Source: a bacterium (GTDB taxonomy: Bacteria; Zhuqueibacterota; QNDG01; JAFGCO01). From it: 64,000 nucleotides of DNA. Numbering within the stretch: position 1 is the first letter of the stretch; each line of letters begins with the position of its first letter. Positions 1 through 10,172 of the stretch are shown in pieces. The notes beneath the pieces were generated by a model, which made no database searches, was not told the origin of the DNA, and saw only the letters and a list, made by a program, of their open reading frames with translations. Position numbers and translations under genes: made by a program. Where the stretch lies: NCBI GenBank assembly GCA_016930535.1, contig JAFGGN010000076.1:1-64000 (forward strand), in the 5' to 3' direction.

Positions 1-2
1 AA

Positions 3-614
3 AATATATTTTGTTGTGGTGATAAAATATACGGAGACTTATCTCAACTTTATATCATAAAAATCCTATCTTGGACAAGAGTGATATCGGTTAATCCGAT
101 TTTATTTTTGATACCGCCTTTAACGATGGCATTTTCTTCCGCAATTTTTGAGGAAACGTTGTTCAGAGGTATTATATTCAGAATAATTGAAGAAAAATTG
201 GGGAGTTATTTCAGCCTGGCGATCTCTGCGTTACTCTTCGGATTGTTACATTTACTCAATCCAAACTGCTCATTGATAGCAGGTATCGGACTGGCAATTC
301 AAGCCGGTTTGCTGCTGGCATCCGCCTATATCTACTCAAGGAATTTATGGTTTCCTATCGCAGTGCATTTTGCCTGGAATTTTGCTGAAACAGGTATTTT
401 TGGAGCGATTGTATCAGGAAATGAATTTTCAAAAACATGGATTACATCAAAAATCACAGGTCCGGTATGGTTAACGGGCGGTGAGTTTGGTCCTGAAGGT
501 TCTGTTCAGGCCACATTTTTCTGTCTGGCAGTCAGTGTCATACTTTTAATTTTGAGTCATAGACAAGGAAAAATCATAAAACCGTATTGGAAGAAAACAG
601 CCGAAAACCGTTAA
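3..614 (+). CDS. CPBP-family intramembrane metalloprotease, 5' partial at window edge
   Basis: Frame is open from position 3 (no stop upstream of the GTG at 81); EETLFRG, FGLLHLLNP and HFAWNF motifs typical of CPBP/CAAX proteases. Confidence 0.85.
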   Translation, partial: NIFCCGDKIYGDLSQLYIIKILSWTRVISVNPILFLIPPLTMAFSSAIFEETLFRGIIFRIIEEKLGSYFSLAISALLFGLLHLLNPNCSLIAGIGLAIQAGLLLASAYIYSRNLWFPIAVHFAWNFAETGIFGAIVSGNEFSKTWITSKITGPVWLTGGEFGPEGSVQATFFCLAVSVILLILSHRQGKIIKPYWKKTAENR

Positions 615-765
615 AGAAATGATCCGGACGGATTTTAAACAGCGGCTTCCGGACTTCAATATCAGTAAAATCGACCTTTAAACCGGGAGGATTCGCCCAT
701 GTTAACTTTTGCGCTGAAAAACAGTCTGAATTCAGGATTGTTGATTGGATTATCGGTTGTATCCT

Positions 766-1668
766 TTATGTGACTTCCCGGTTCATGCTTTTTTTGTTCA
801 ATACCAGAAAATTACCGACGATCAGGAGAACGATGCCTGCGACTGCATACCCGCTCCAGTGATAATCCTCATACAGCGCGGAGAGAAAAAGGGCAATGAC
901 CGGCACCACGACCGGACCGTAGGCCGCTTTGTCCGAGCCGATGTTGCCGATGAGTGTAAAGTAGCAGTAAAACGTGATTACGGATCCGAACACGGACAGA
1001 TACGCCAGCGAGGCCAGGTACGGGAACTGCGGATCGATCGCGAGGCTTTTCCCCGAGAAGAGGGCGAACGCAATCATGATCAGTGCTGCATATCCCATTC
1101 CGAATGCATTGGATTGAATCACCGGAATGCCGTTCCGGATGTTTCGTTCGGCGACGATGTTGCCGAACGAATAGAACAGGGTGGCAATAAAGACCAGAAT
1201 GATGGATATCCAGGTTTCATGCGAAAAGGACTGTGTTTTCATTTCCGGCAGGAATATCAGCACAATTCCGATCACGCCGAGTGCGGCACCGAACAAAACC
1301 AGTCTGTTGATTTTGAATTTCAGCAGCAGGGACCGGTTGACGATGTTGAGAAAAATGAGAAACGAGCAGATCACGGCCACCAGACCGCTCGTGAGCCGCA
1401 TCTCCGCCAGGTAGACCAGCCAGTAGGAGAAGGTAAAGGAAAAGAAACCCTGAAGAAAAATGAACAGGTGCGTTCTGAAACCGAACCTTAAATTTTTCCG
1501 GGCCGCCACGCAGTAGATGAACATCATCACGGAGGCCAGCAGAAAACGGTAAGCCACGGAAGCCATGGGATCCGCATGGTCCAGCTGAAGCGTGATGGCA
1601 AACCAGGTCGATCCCCAGATGAGGGTCGATATGGAATAAAGCAGAATGTTTTTGAGTGAAATACTCAT
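766..1668 (-). CDS. EamA/DMT-family permease
   Basis: Multi-TM protein, 'LIWGSTWFAITLQL' EamA start; likely start MSISLKN at 1668 with GGAAGG Shine-Dalgarno rather than the longer ORF. Confidence 0.85.
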   Translation of the reverse strand: MSISLKNILLYSISTLIWGSTWFAITLQLDHADPMASVAYRFLLASVMMFIYCVAARKNLRFGFRTHLFIFLQGFFSFTFSYWLVYLAEMRLTSGLVAVICSFLIFLNIVNRSLLLKFKINRLVLFGAALGVIGIVLIFLPEMKTQSFSHETWISIILVFIATLFYSFGNIVAERNIRNGIPVIQSNAFGMGYAALIMIAFALFSGKSLAIDPQFPYLASLAYLSVFGSVITFYCYFTLIGNIGSDKAAYGPVVVPVIALFLSALYEDYHWSGYAVAGIVLLIVGNFLVLNKKSMNREVT

Positions 1669-2142
1669 GTTGCCTTCCATTCGATAACCGGTGACCGGAC
1701 ATTCAATATTGATTTCTTCAGACAATTTTCGTATGCTTATTCTGTCGGCTTTTATGAATATACGAAATATTTCGATTCCGTGTTCTATCAAATTTAACCG
1801 GGGGATGAGAAATAAAATGATACTCCTCAAATAGGTCAGGGCTGAAGACGCCGGAGCCGGGAGCATGGCAATTTCGGGAAAACGGGGGTAAACCGGTTCA
1901 GGAGGCCATAAAATCGTCGGTTCCTGATGACCTGGTTGTGATAATCCGGAGCAGGAATCATCGGCACAATAATCAGGATCATTTCAAGACCGGCGTTAAA
2001 AAAAAACAGTAAAAACAACAATTTAATAGGAAATGTCAGATAAATTGTTAAATTAAGATTAATTACATACTGTTGCACGCAGATTTATCCCCGGCCGCGC
2101 CCTGGAAAACCCGCCGCTTACAACAACTCAAAGGAGACAATT

Positions 2143-3411
2143 ATTACTGAATTTAATCGATTTTATCTCGATCCCCGTATTAATGAAGGGATTAAAAAAG
2201 CCGGATATATCATTCCCACACCGATCCAAAAACAGGCAATCCCCCTGATTCTCGAAGGCGGCGATTTACTTGGACTGGCACAGACAGGTACCGGCAAGAC
2301 AGCCGCTTTTATGCTCCCGATTCTGCAGAAACTGCTGAAGGGACCCAGGGGCCGCATTCGTGCGCTCGTCCTTGCTCCCACCCGGGAGCTTGCCGAACAG
2401 ATCCATCAGTCAGGCTCTGCACTGGGTCGGATGACGGGTATACGCAGTGTATCCATATACGGAGGAGTCGGCAAGGGGGGCCAGCTTTCGGTTCTGAAGC
2501 GCGGCGCTGAAATTGCCGTGGCCTGTCCAGGCCGTCTGCTCGATTACCTTGGTGAAAGAAGTATCGACCTCTCGAATGTCGAGGTGCTCGTTCTGGATGA
2601 AGCCGACCGGATGTGTGATATGGGATTCCTGCCGGATATACGCCGAATCCTGAAGACGCTTCCGCGGGAAAAACAGACCCTCTTTTTCTCAGCGACCATG
2701 CCGGATGAAATACGCGCGCTCGCGGATCATATTCTGACAAAACCAAAAACAATTCAGATCGGTATGAGTGCTCCTGTCGATACGGTTTCACATGCACTCT
2801 ATCCGGTACCCCAGGAGCTGAAAAAGGCATTGCTGTTCGCCATGCTGAAACAGACATCCACCGGCCGTGTTCTGATATTCACACGGACCAAACACAGGGC
2901 CAAAACGCTCGCAGCCCAGCTTTTGAAACAGAAGTACCGTGTGGCAGCTCTTCAGGGAAATTTATCTCAAAACCGGAGACAGGATGCGATCAACGGCTTC
3001 CGCAACGGCAAATATGACGTGCTCGTAGCGACGGATATCGCAGCCCGCGGCATTGATGTATCCGAAATCACGCATGTGATTAATTTCGACATGCCCGATA
3101 CGGTCGACGCCTATACGCACCGGATCGGCCGTACAGGCAGGGCGTTGCAGACCGGAGACGCTTTCACACTTGCAGTGACGGATGATGATCAGATGCTTCG
3201 CGGTATCGAAAAGGTTCTTGGGACACCGATTGAACGGAGACGTCTGGCGGATTTCAATTATGGCGATTTTTCTCCTGAACACGAGTTTGCCAAATCCTCT
3301 CCAGAAGCGGTGTCCGGGCAAAGTCACAGGGCTTCCCGTTCCTTCCGGAAACCGGGATTCAGGAATCGGGGTGCCGGAAACAGGAAAATGGTCGGTTTCA
3401 GCAATACGTAG
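2143..3411 (+). CDS. DEAD-box ATP-dependent RNA helicase; probable ATT start
   Basis: Motifs: PTPIQ (Q motif), AQTGTGKT (I), PTRELAEQ (Ia), DEAD (II), SAT (III), HRIGRTGR (VI). Q motif and motif I lie upstream of the first ATG/GTG/TTG (2311); AAGGAG at 2131-2136 precedes ATT 2140/2143. Confidence 0.88.
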   Translation: MTEFNRFYLDPRINEGIKKAGYIIPTPIQKQAIPLILEGGDLLGLAQTGTGKTAAFMLPILQKLLKGPRGRIRALVLAPTRELAEQIHQSGSALGRMTGIRSVSIYGGVGKGGQLSVLKRGAEIAVACPGRLLDYLGERSIDLSNVEVLVLDEADRMCDMGFLPDIRRILKTLPREKQTLFFSATMPDEIRALADHILTKPKTIQIGMSAPVDTVSHALYPVPQELKKALLFAMLKQTSTGRVLIFTRTKHRAKTLAAQLLKQKYRVAALQGNLSQNRRQDAINGFRNGKYDVLVATDIAARGIDVSEITHVINFDMPDTVDAYTHRIGRTGRALQTGDAFTLAVTDDDQMLRGIEKVLGTPIERRRLADFNYGDFSPEHEFAKSSPEAVSGQSHRASRSFRKPGFRNRGAGNRKMVGFSNT

Positions 3412-3690
3412 ATCCATTCAGCGGCCGAATTGTGCGTACATTGACTGATTCGTGCCGTTTCGCCGGACAGCATTCGGTGATATGGAGCGGCATGGACGAC
3501 AATGAATTCACTGTCTTTCCGCACCCCGATTTCACCGATTGTCCCCGCGTTCGGGACCATTACAGCGATCCGGGCGTTGATGCCTGTCCCGTCCGTTTTC
3601 TTATGGGATCCGATCTGTTGAAATACGTTCTGACGACAATGGACAGGACCGCGGGGAACAACCGCCTGTTGATTCACCGATAGATATCCG

Positions 3691-4389
3691 GTGAATCCGG
3701 ATCCGGGAACAGCCTGCATAAAACGGAGGATAGAAAACGCATTGGATTCACGTAAAAGGTCGCTGATTATTTCATCGGTTCTGGTTTTCCCATTCACGTT
3801 TGCCGTTTTTAACGGTCTGCCGTTGAAACTGCCGCAGCCGTTCCTGTTCGGATACAGCATGGGCATTTACTGGATATTCCTGATCGTTACCATGCTGATC
3901 ATGGAACACAATCCATTGAGAACCATTGCCCCCCTGATGCAGAAGACGGCAGTACGGAAACGGTCCGGCCACTTTTTCAGGGGGCTGGCCTGGCTTCCGG
4001 CTGTACCGGTGTTTTTTATGGCTTTTCTGCCGAATGCCGGAATCATCGGATTTCAGGGGCTGGTTACAGTGGGCGTCATCGCCCTGATCAACGGCACGCT
4101 GGAGGAAGTTTACTGGCGGGGATTCTATACTATCCGGTTTCCGGACAAATCCCTGGTGCTGCTCGGTTTGTCCCCCCTGCTGTTCGGATTGTGGCACGTG
4201 TCGCTCTGGTTCGTCAAAGGGACCGTTTATTACGGGGGATTTGCAGCCCTGGTCGGGGGTGCGTTTTTCATGGGCCTGGTCTGGAGCCTGTGTGCATGGA
4301 AACTTCGGAATATCAGCACATGCATCGCGGCCCATGTGCTGGTGAATTTTTTTGCTTTTACGGGTCTGTTTGCGGACAATCAATCGTAA
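3691..4389 (+). CDS. CPBP-family intramembrane metalloprotease
   Basis: EEVYWRGFY...FGLWH...HVLVNF motifs; GTG start. Confidence 0.8.
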   Translation: MNPDPGTACIKRRIENALDSRKRSLIISSVLVFPFTFAVFNGLPLKLPQPFLFGYSMGIYWIFLIVTMLIMEHNPLRTIAPLMQKTAVRKRSGHFFRGLAWLPAVPVFFMAFLPNAGIIGFQGLVTVGVIALINGTLEEVYWRGFYTIRFPDKSLVLLGLSPLLFGLWHVSLWFVKGTVYYGGFAALVGGAFFMGLVWSLCAWKLRNISTCIAAHVLVNFFAFTGLFADNQS

Positions 4390-4423
4390 TACCATTCATA
4401 CCGGAAGGCGACGCACGGCGGGA

Positions 4424-4464
4424 TTTTACCTCCCGGGGGGCTCTAAACCCCCCGGGAGGTAAAA
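4424..4464. repeat. Perfect 17-bp inverted repeat with 7-nt loop
   Basis: ttttacctcccgggggg-ctctaaa-ccccccgggaggtaaaa between convergent genes. Confidence 0.9.
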
Positions 4465-4480
4465 AACCTGGAAGCTGAAC

Positions 4481-6880
4481 CTAGGAGGCCACCAGCGCCT
4501 TCACCTGTCCAACGGCTTCCAATGCATCTTTCGCATAGGCATCCGCCCCGATTTCCCGGGCGTAGGTTTTGGTGACCACGGCACCGCCAATAATGGTTTT
4601 TGCTTCGAGTTCCGCCTCTTTCAGAGCCCGGATCACTCCGGGCATTTCCGTCATGGTCGTGGTCATCAGGGCCGACAGGCCGACCACATCCGCCTGATGC
4701 TGTTTTGCCCGGGCCACGATCTCATCACGTGCCACATCCTTGCCCAGGTCGATCACCTCAAAGCCCTCGTTTTTCAAAAACAGCCCCACGATATTTTTAC
4801 CGATATCATGCACGTCGCCTCTGACCGTACAGAGAATCACCTTGCCTGCAGTGCGGACATCCCCTTTACCGAAATGCGGTTCGAGCACCTCGAACGCTTT
4901 CTGCATGGTTTCAGCGGCCAGTATCATCTGGGGCAGGAAAATTTCCTTGCGGTCGTACTGCCTGCCCACTTCCTGAATGGCAGGGATCAGCAAATCGTTG
5001 TTGATGTTGAAAGCGGATGCTCCCTGTCCGAGTTCATTTTCAACCAGGGAGGCGATTTCATCCCGGTTTCCGGAGAGCACGGCCCGGTATACCGGACTTT
5101 CACCGGAATCCTTTCCCGCGGAATCCGTTTCCGGTTTTGAGCTTTTTTTCTTTTTCTGATGCGAGCTGACAAAGATCCTGGAATCCCTGTCCCGGACGGT
5201 CAGAACCGAAGCGGCGCGCACGGTTTCCATCATGCGCATGTCCCCGGGATTCATGATGGCCGCGTCCAGTCCGGCAGACATGGCCATGCTTAAAAACGTG
5301 GCATTGATCAGACTGCGTTCCGGAAGACCGAAAGATATATTCGAAACGCCCAGAATGGCCGGCAGTCCCAGATCCTGTTTGACCAGTTGTATGGCCTTCA
5401 AGGTGGCTTCCGCCCGTTTTTGCTGAGCGGATACGGTTAATGTCAGGCAGTCGCATATCAAATGCTCCCTGGGAATGCCCGCCGCATCGGTTCTTTCGAT
5501 GATCTGACGGAGTACATCGATACGCTCCTCCGCTGTTTTCGGAATTCCCGATTCCCCCACGGCCAGGCAGAGCAGCCCGGCCCCGTACCTGGCGGCGAGC
5601 GGAATGATGGTTTCCATGCTCTCCGGACTGCCATGTACGGAGTTGATCAGCACTTTGCCGGGTGTTTCCCTGAGAGCCGCTTCGATCGCGGCAGGGTTGG
5701 TGCTGTCTATAACCAGCGGTGCAGCGGATACATTTTCGATACCCCTGATGACTTTGCCCATCATGGCCACATCGTCCAGCCCGGGCACACCGATGTTGAC
5801 ATCGAGCAGATGGGCCCCCTCCTGCGTTTCGGCCCGGGCCTCGTTCTGAAGAACGCTGATCCGGTCATGAGTCAGGGCCTCGATCAAATCCTCCCTGTTT
5901 GTGGGATTGATGCGCTCTCCCGCAATACAGAATGGCAGGCCGGGTCCGATTTGAACAGTCCGCGTCCGGCTCGAGAGCGAAAGCGTCTGTGCCGTGTGAC
6001 GCGGAACCGGTTTGCTTTTTTTCAATGTACCTGACAGCCGGGCCGTGAATTCGGGCGTACTCCCGCAGCATGTGCCCACGATATTCGCCCCGATTTGTAC
6101 GAATTTCTCTGCAAAACCGGCCATTTCATCCGGTCCGATACTGTAAGAGACGGTGTTTCCGGTCAGGCGGGGTATGCCCGCGTTGGGCTCGACCAGAAGC
6201 GGCACATCCGTAAATGCGGCATACCGGCCGAGCACTTCCAGCATGGGTTCGGGTCCCGTCGAACAATTCACACCCACAGCATCCGCACCCATGGACCTGA
6301 GCACATTGGCCGCAGTCACAGGATCCGTACCCGTGAATGTCAGGAAGTCCTCACCATACGTCATGCAGGCCATGACCGGGAGATCCGTATTATCCCGGAT
6401 GGCCAGGAGAGCGATCCGGATTTCCTTCAGATCGCTGAAGGTTTCGAGAAGAAACAGATCGATGCCGCCTTCGGCCAGTGCCAGTGCCTGTTCCCTGAAT
6501 ACGTCGTATGCTTCGTCGAATGTGAGCGGCCCCATGGGTTCCACCAGCCTGCCGGTCGGCCCGATCACACCTGTGACCAGCCGTCCCTCCGCATGTTTTG
6601 CGGCCAGGCGGACCGCGGCTCCGTTGATTTCGCGCGTTTTATGCCCCAGTTTGAACTCATCCAGTTTGATGCGGTTCGCGCCGAATGTATTGGTCGACAG
6701 CAGATCGGCACCTGCATTCCTGTAGGCTCTGTGAATTTCCGCCACCAGGTCCGGTTTTTCCAGATTGGCGTGGTCTACACAGGCGCCGGCGGGCAGATGG
6801 GGCTGAAGCATGGTACCGAATACACCGTCCAGAATCAGAATCCGGTCCTGAAGACGTTCTTTGAACTCTTGCTTTTTCAT
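4481..6880 (-). CDS. metH: Cobalamin-dependent methionine synthase core (Hcy, pterin, B12-binding domains) lacking the reactivation domain
   Basis: Hcy S-methyltransferase (GTCCGSTPEFTARL), pterin-binding, B12 'DVHDIGKNIV' motif; ends after the B12 domain at 799 aa. Confidence 0.9.
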   Translation of the reverse strand: MKKQEFKERLQDRILILDGVFGTMLQPHLPAGACVDHANLEKPDLVAEIHRAYRNAGADLLSTNTFGANRIKLDEFKLGHKTREINGAAVRLAAKHAEGRLVTGVIGPTGRLVEPMGPLTFDEAYDVFREQALALAEGGIDLFLLETFSDLKEIRIALLAIRDNTDLPVMACMTYGEDFLTFTGTDPVTAANVLRSMGADAVGVNCSTGPEPMLEVLGRYAAFTDVPLLVEPNAGIPRLTGNTVSYSIGPDEMAGFAEKFVQIGANIVGTCCGSTPEFTARLSGTLKKSKPVPRHTAQTLSLSSRTRTVQIGPGLPFCIAGERINPTNREDLIEALTHDRISVLQNEARAETQEGAHLLDVNIGVPGLDDVAMMGKVIRGIENVSAAPLVIDSTNPAAIEAALRETPGKVLINSVHGSPESMETIIPLAARYGAGLLCLAVGESGIPKTAEERIDVLRQIIERTDAAGIPREHLICDCLTLTVSAQQKRAEATLKAIQLVKQDLGLPAILGVSNISFGLPERSLINATFLSMAMSAGLDAAIMNPGDMRMMETVRAASVLTVRDRDSRIFVSSHQKKKKSSKPETDSAGKDSGESPVYRAVLSGNRDEIASLVENELGQGASAFNINNDLLIPAIQEVGRQYDRKEIFLPQMILAAETMQKAFEVLEPHFGKGDVRTAGKVILCTVRGDVHDIGKNIVGLFLKNEGFEVIDLGKDVARDEIVARAKQHQADVVGLSALMTTTMTEMPGVIRALKEAELEAKTIIGGAVVTKTYAREIGADAYAKDALEAVGQVKALVAS

Positions 6881-7045
6881 TGTCTTAAATCGTTTCCGTT
6901 TTTATGGATTTTAATGTTCAACAATATAAAGAACTAAGAACAAAGAACAAAGAACAAAAATATTGATTTTTCCGGTTGTTTTTTATATACTTGTTAGAAG
7001 ATCGGCGGGAGCTGGTACAACGGAAATCACTGTTCGGGATATTTC

Positions 7046-7528
7046 ATGAAAATCAGAATATTTACCTGCGGCGGAACCATCGATAAGATATATTTTGATT
7101 CAAAGAGCAAATTCGAGGTGGGCGAACCCCAGGTGGCCTCGATTTTGCGCGAGTCCAAGGTCACTTTACAATATGCGGTCGAATCGATCCTTCAAAAGGA
7201 CAGCCTGGACATGAATGATGAGGACCGGGAACGGATTCGCAGCATTGTCGAAAACACCAGGGAAACACGGATTCTCCTGACCCACGGTACGGACACCATG
7301 ATCCAAACGGCACGCATGCTAGAGTGTGTGAAAGACAAAACCATTGTGCTGACCGGTTCACTGGAACCGGCCAGATTCAGGGTAACGGATGCCATTTTCA
7401 ATATCGGATGTGCGATAACGGCTGTTCAGATATTGCCGCATGGCGTATATATCGCGATGAACGGACGCCTGTTCGAGCCCGGGAATGTGAAAAAAAATCT
7501 GGAGAAAAACTGTTTCGAGACCATTTGA
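7046..7528 (+). CDS. Small asparaginase-domain protein
   Basis: FTCGGTIDK and THGTDTM motifs; 160 aa N-terminal domain only. Confidence 0.8.
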   Translation: MKIRIFTCGGTIDKIYFDSKSKFEVGEPQVASILRESKVTLQYAVESILQKDSLDMNDEDRERIRSIVENTRETRILLTHGTDTMIQTARMLECVKDKTIVLTGSLEPARFRVTDAIFNIGCAITAVQILPHGVYIAMNGRLFEPGNVKKNLEKNCFETI

Positions 7529-7581
7529 TGCGGACCAGGTATACGGGGGATATCCGTACAAAATGCATGAAAGGGTGAACG

Positions 7582-8979
7582 ATGAAACGTTTCTTTTTGC
7601 CGCTGGCTGCGCTTCTGCTGATTTCCTGTACAGGGAACCGGGAATTTGAATCCTATGAAAATACGAAATGGACCGGGACCTATGGATTGTGGCCGATGAC
7701 ACTTTATATCGACAGGGTGCAGGGAAACCGTTTTGAAGGCGAGATGATCAAACCGGGCGGCACCATCACGTATTTCGACGGCATTTTTCTGGATGCAGAC
7801 TCTCTTGTGTTCACGGAACGCTACCATGTGCTCGGATGGGGGCTCACCATGGGAGGCACCTATCCGGGAAAAATCGACGGAGACAGTCTGACGGGTCTGT
7901 GCAACTTCAGCAATGGTCCGCTTCCTGATTCGACACTGTATTCCTACAGTCTGGCCAGGGACAATGAGTTTTCGGGAAAATCGGCCGATGAGCAGGTCAT
8001 CACCCGGACTTTTTTGAATACCAAAAAGCTGACCGAACAGATGTATTCGCTTTTTCCTCCGAACGAGGATCCTTTCCGTTCGAACGACCGTAAAAAGCTG
8101 CTTAAATATACAGATCTGATCCGGAAGAAGTGGGAAATCACGGAGGCTGCTTACAAATCGGTCGAGAATGACAGCCTTTACAGAAAAATGCGGGTTCAGC
8201 ATATGATGAACCGGTACAATATCTGGCGGCTTGTACATGATCCCGTGGATTCGGCCTGGTTCGTGGATTCGGCCGGTTTCTATAAAGAAGGTGATGATGA
8301 TTATTATTCCATACAGTTGATTCTTTTCAATATGCAGCAGAAAATCCAGGGGACCTATCATGATTTTCTGATCAGTATGGCGCAGCGGCCATTGTCTCTC
8401 AAGGACCGGATCAATTGGATTACGAATCTTTTTTATGCAAAAGACGGGAACGGGAATCTGGAACCGGTGTTTCTGCAAGCCTACGCGGATATCAAACATG
8501 ATTTTCCCGGGAACCGGGACGTGATTTTGCTAGAGGACATGATTGATAAAGCGGAAAACGCCAAAAGAGTGATTGCCGGTGCAATAGCGCCTGACTTTGA
8601 GGTCACGACCCTGGACGGCCATATTTTCAAACTGGCCGAGTGTAAAAACAAATATGTGTTTCTGGATTTCTGGGGCATCTGGTCAGAGCCGAGCCTCAGG
8701 GAAATTCCGAATATTAAAAAACTCTCGAATATGATTCCGGAAAGCGATCTTGTTGTACTGGGAATCACCAGGGGTGATGTTGAAAAACTCCGGAAATTTA
8801 CGAATACATGGCAAATTCACTATCCGAATGCAGCGGGTGACGAGACGCTTTTCTACAAATACGGAATTACCCGTTTCCCGGCCACGTTTCTGGTCGGGCC
8901 GGACGGCATTATCGCGGCCAGAGATCTGCAGGGTGACCAACTGACCTCGCAGGTACTCAAAATCATGAATGAACGGTAA
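7582..8979 (+). CDS. TlpA-like thioredoxin-fold lipoprotein (redox cysteines absent)
   Basis: Lipobox LISC; C-terminal AhpC/TlpA fold 'APDFEVTTLDG...FLDFWGIWSEPSLREIPN'. Confidence 0.82.
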   Translation: MKRFFLPLAALLLISCTGNREFESYENTKWTGTYGLWPMTLYIDRVQGNRFEGEMIKPGGTITYFDGIFLDADSLVFTERYHVLGWGLTMGGTYPGKIDGDSLTGLCNFSNGPLPDSTLYSYSLARDNEFSGKSADEQVITRTFLNTKKLTEQMYSLFPPNEDPFRSNDRKKLLKYTDLIRKKWEITEAAYKSVENDSLYRKMRVQHMMNRYNIWRLVHDPVDSAWFVDSAGFYKEGDDDYYSIQLILFNMQQKIQGTYHDFLISMAQRPLSLKDRINWITNLFYAKDGNGNLEPVFLQAYADIKHDFPGNRDVILLEDMIDKAENAKRVIAGAIAPDFEVTTLDGHIFKLAECKNKYVFLDFWGIWSEPSLREIPNIKKLSNMIPESDLVVLGITRGDVEKLRKFTNTWQIHYPNAAGDETLFYKYGITRFPATFLVGPDGIIAARDLQGDQLTSQVLKIMNER

Positions 8980-9054
8980 AGGATTGAACCGGTAATTGAG
9001 GAGAGCCGTACGGGATAAACATCGATATAACATCCTCCCGGGACCTTGTGTTTT

Positions 9055-10062
9055 TCAGTTTCCGGTATACGTCCGGATATATTCCCTGGCCCTGAGGCCC
9101 GACTCTGTCAGCATATCCTTTGTCCATCCGCCATGCGGGGATGCGCCGGGTTTCAGGGATGAACAGGTTTCCTGTTTGTCCGATATCGACCACTTGATCC
9201 AGCTGATTTGATTATTTTCCATCCAGTCCATCCATTGCTGCCATTCTTCCAGGTCCAGTCCGCCGCGGCCGGACGCATTGCTGCCGTCCATTTCCGAAAC
9301 AAAAAGGGGCAGCCCCTTCGACAGGGCATAATCACCGCGATCCCTGAGCCACTGTCTGTGCGTGATCGCATAGAAGTGCAGCGTATACATTACGTTTGAA
9401 TGACCCGTCAGCGGATCGTCCGCCGCAATGTGGACATTCTGATCCCACTGTGTGGTACCCACGAGAATGATATTGTGCGGATCCTTCGCACGGATAGTCC
9501 GGATCAGTGTATCGGCATAGGCCTTGACCGTGGGCCAGTCTTCAAAGTCCGGCTCGTTGTAGATTTCATAAATGACATTGGGTGTATGGCCATAGGTGCC
9601 GGCCATCTCCCGGAAAAACGCGATGGCGGCCTCCTGATGATTCTGCGCATCATGATCGTGCCAGTCGATGATCACGTAAATCCCCTGGGCGATGCAGGCA
9701 TCGACCACTTTTTTTAACAGTGCCGCGGATTCACGGGGTTTGTTCAGATACCCTTCCGTATGCCCGATGCCCATGGCAGCCCGAAGCACGGTGATTTTCC
9801 AGTCTTCCTTGAGCCATTTGACCACGTCCGCATTCCAGTACTGGGGCCACCAGTTGTGCCAGCCGAGGCTGACGCCGCGAAGCACCACGGAATCACCATG
9901 CATGTCCACAAGCTGTGTTCCGCTGACGGCGAGTGCGCCGTGCAGATCCACAAATGAGGGGTTTTTATCCTGTCCGGACACGGTGCGGGACAGCGGGCAG
10001 GTTCTGGGGCAGCAGTTGATGAACAGGATCATGATAATGGGAATGAGCATTCTTATTTTCAT
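9055..10062 (-). CDS. Secreted glycoside hydrolase family 5 (cellulase-like)
   Basis: Signal peptide; VIIDWHDH, IYEIYNEP (acid/base), LFVSEMDG (nucleophile region). Confidence 0.87.
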   Translation of the reverse strand: MKIRMLIPIIMILFINCCPRTCPLSRTVSGQDKNPSFVDLHGALAVSGTQLVDMHGDSVVLRGVSLGWHNWWPQYWNADVVKWLKEDWKITVLRAAMGIGHTEGYLNKPRESAALLKKVVDACIAQGIYVIIDWHDHDAQNHQEAAIAFFREMAGTYGHTPNVIYEIYNEPDFEDWPTVKAYADTLIRTIRAKDPHNIILVGTTQWDQNVHIAADDPLTGHSNVMYTLHFYAITHRQWLRDRGDYALSKGLPLFVSEMDGSNASGRGGLDLEEWQQWMDWMENNQISWIKWSISDKQETCSSLKPGASPHGGWTKDMLTESGLRAREYIRTYTGN

Positions 10063-10172
10063 GGCGCTTCCTGAATCTTGATTTCAAACAGGCGGGCGGA
10101 CAATGTAAAGATAAGGAATTTCGCTGAACCGGGCAAATATGATTGTGGGGTGTGACAATTTTTTACATAATC

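Noticed and set aside
745-1491. 248-aa + ORF
   Set aside because: Antisense to the EamA gene, charged low-information translation, no domain.
3324-3866. ORFs on both strands in the 3.4-3.7 kb gap
   Set aside because: Overlapping, compositionally odd, no homology I can recognise; probably non-coding.
4424-4464. Palindrome called as intrinsic terminator
   Set aside because: A/T tracts have the wrong orientation on both strands; reported as a repeat instead.
6095-6937. 280-aa + ORF
   Set aside because: Antisense to metH; His/Arg-rich shadow ORF.
7046-7528. Asparaginase as a truncated pseudogene
   Set aside because: Short single-domain asparaginase-like proteins are a recognised form; the ORF is intact with start and stop.
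7426-8499. 357-aa - ORF
   Set aside because: Antisense to the TlpA-like gene; no domain.
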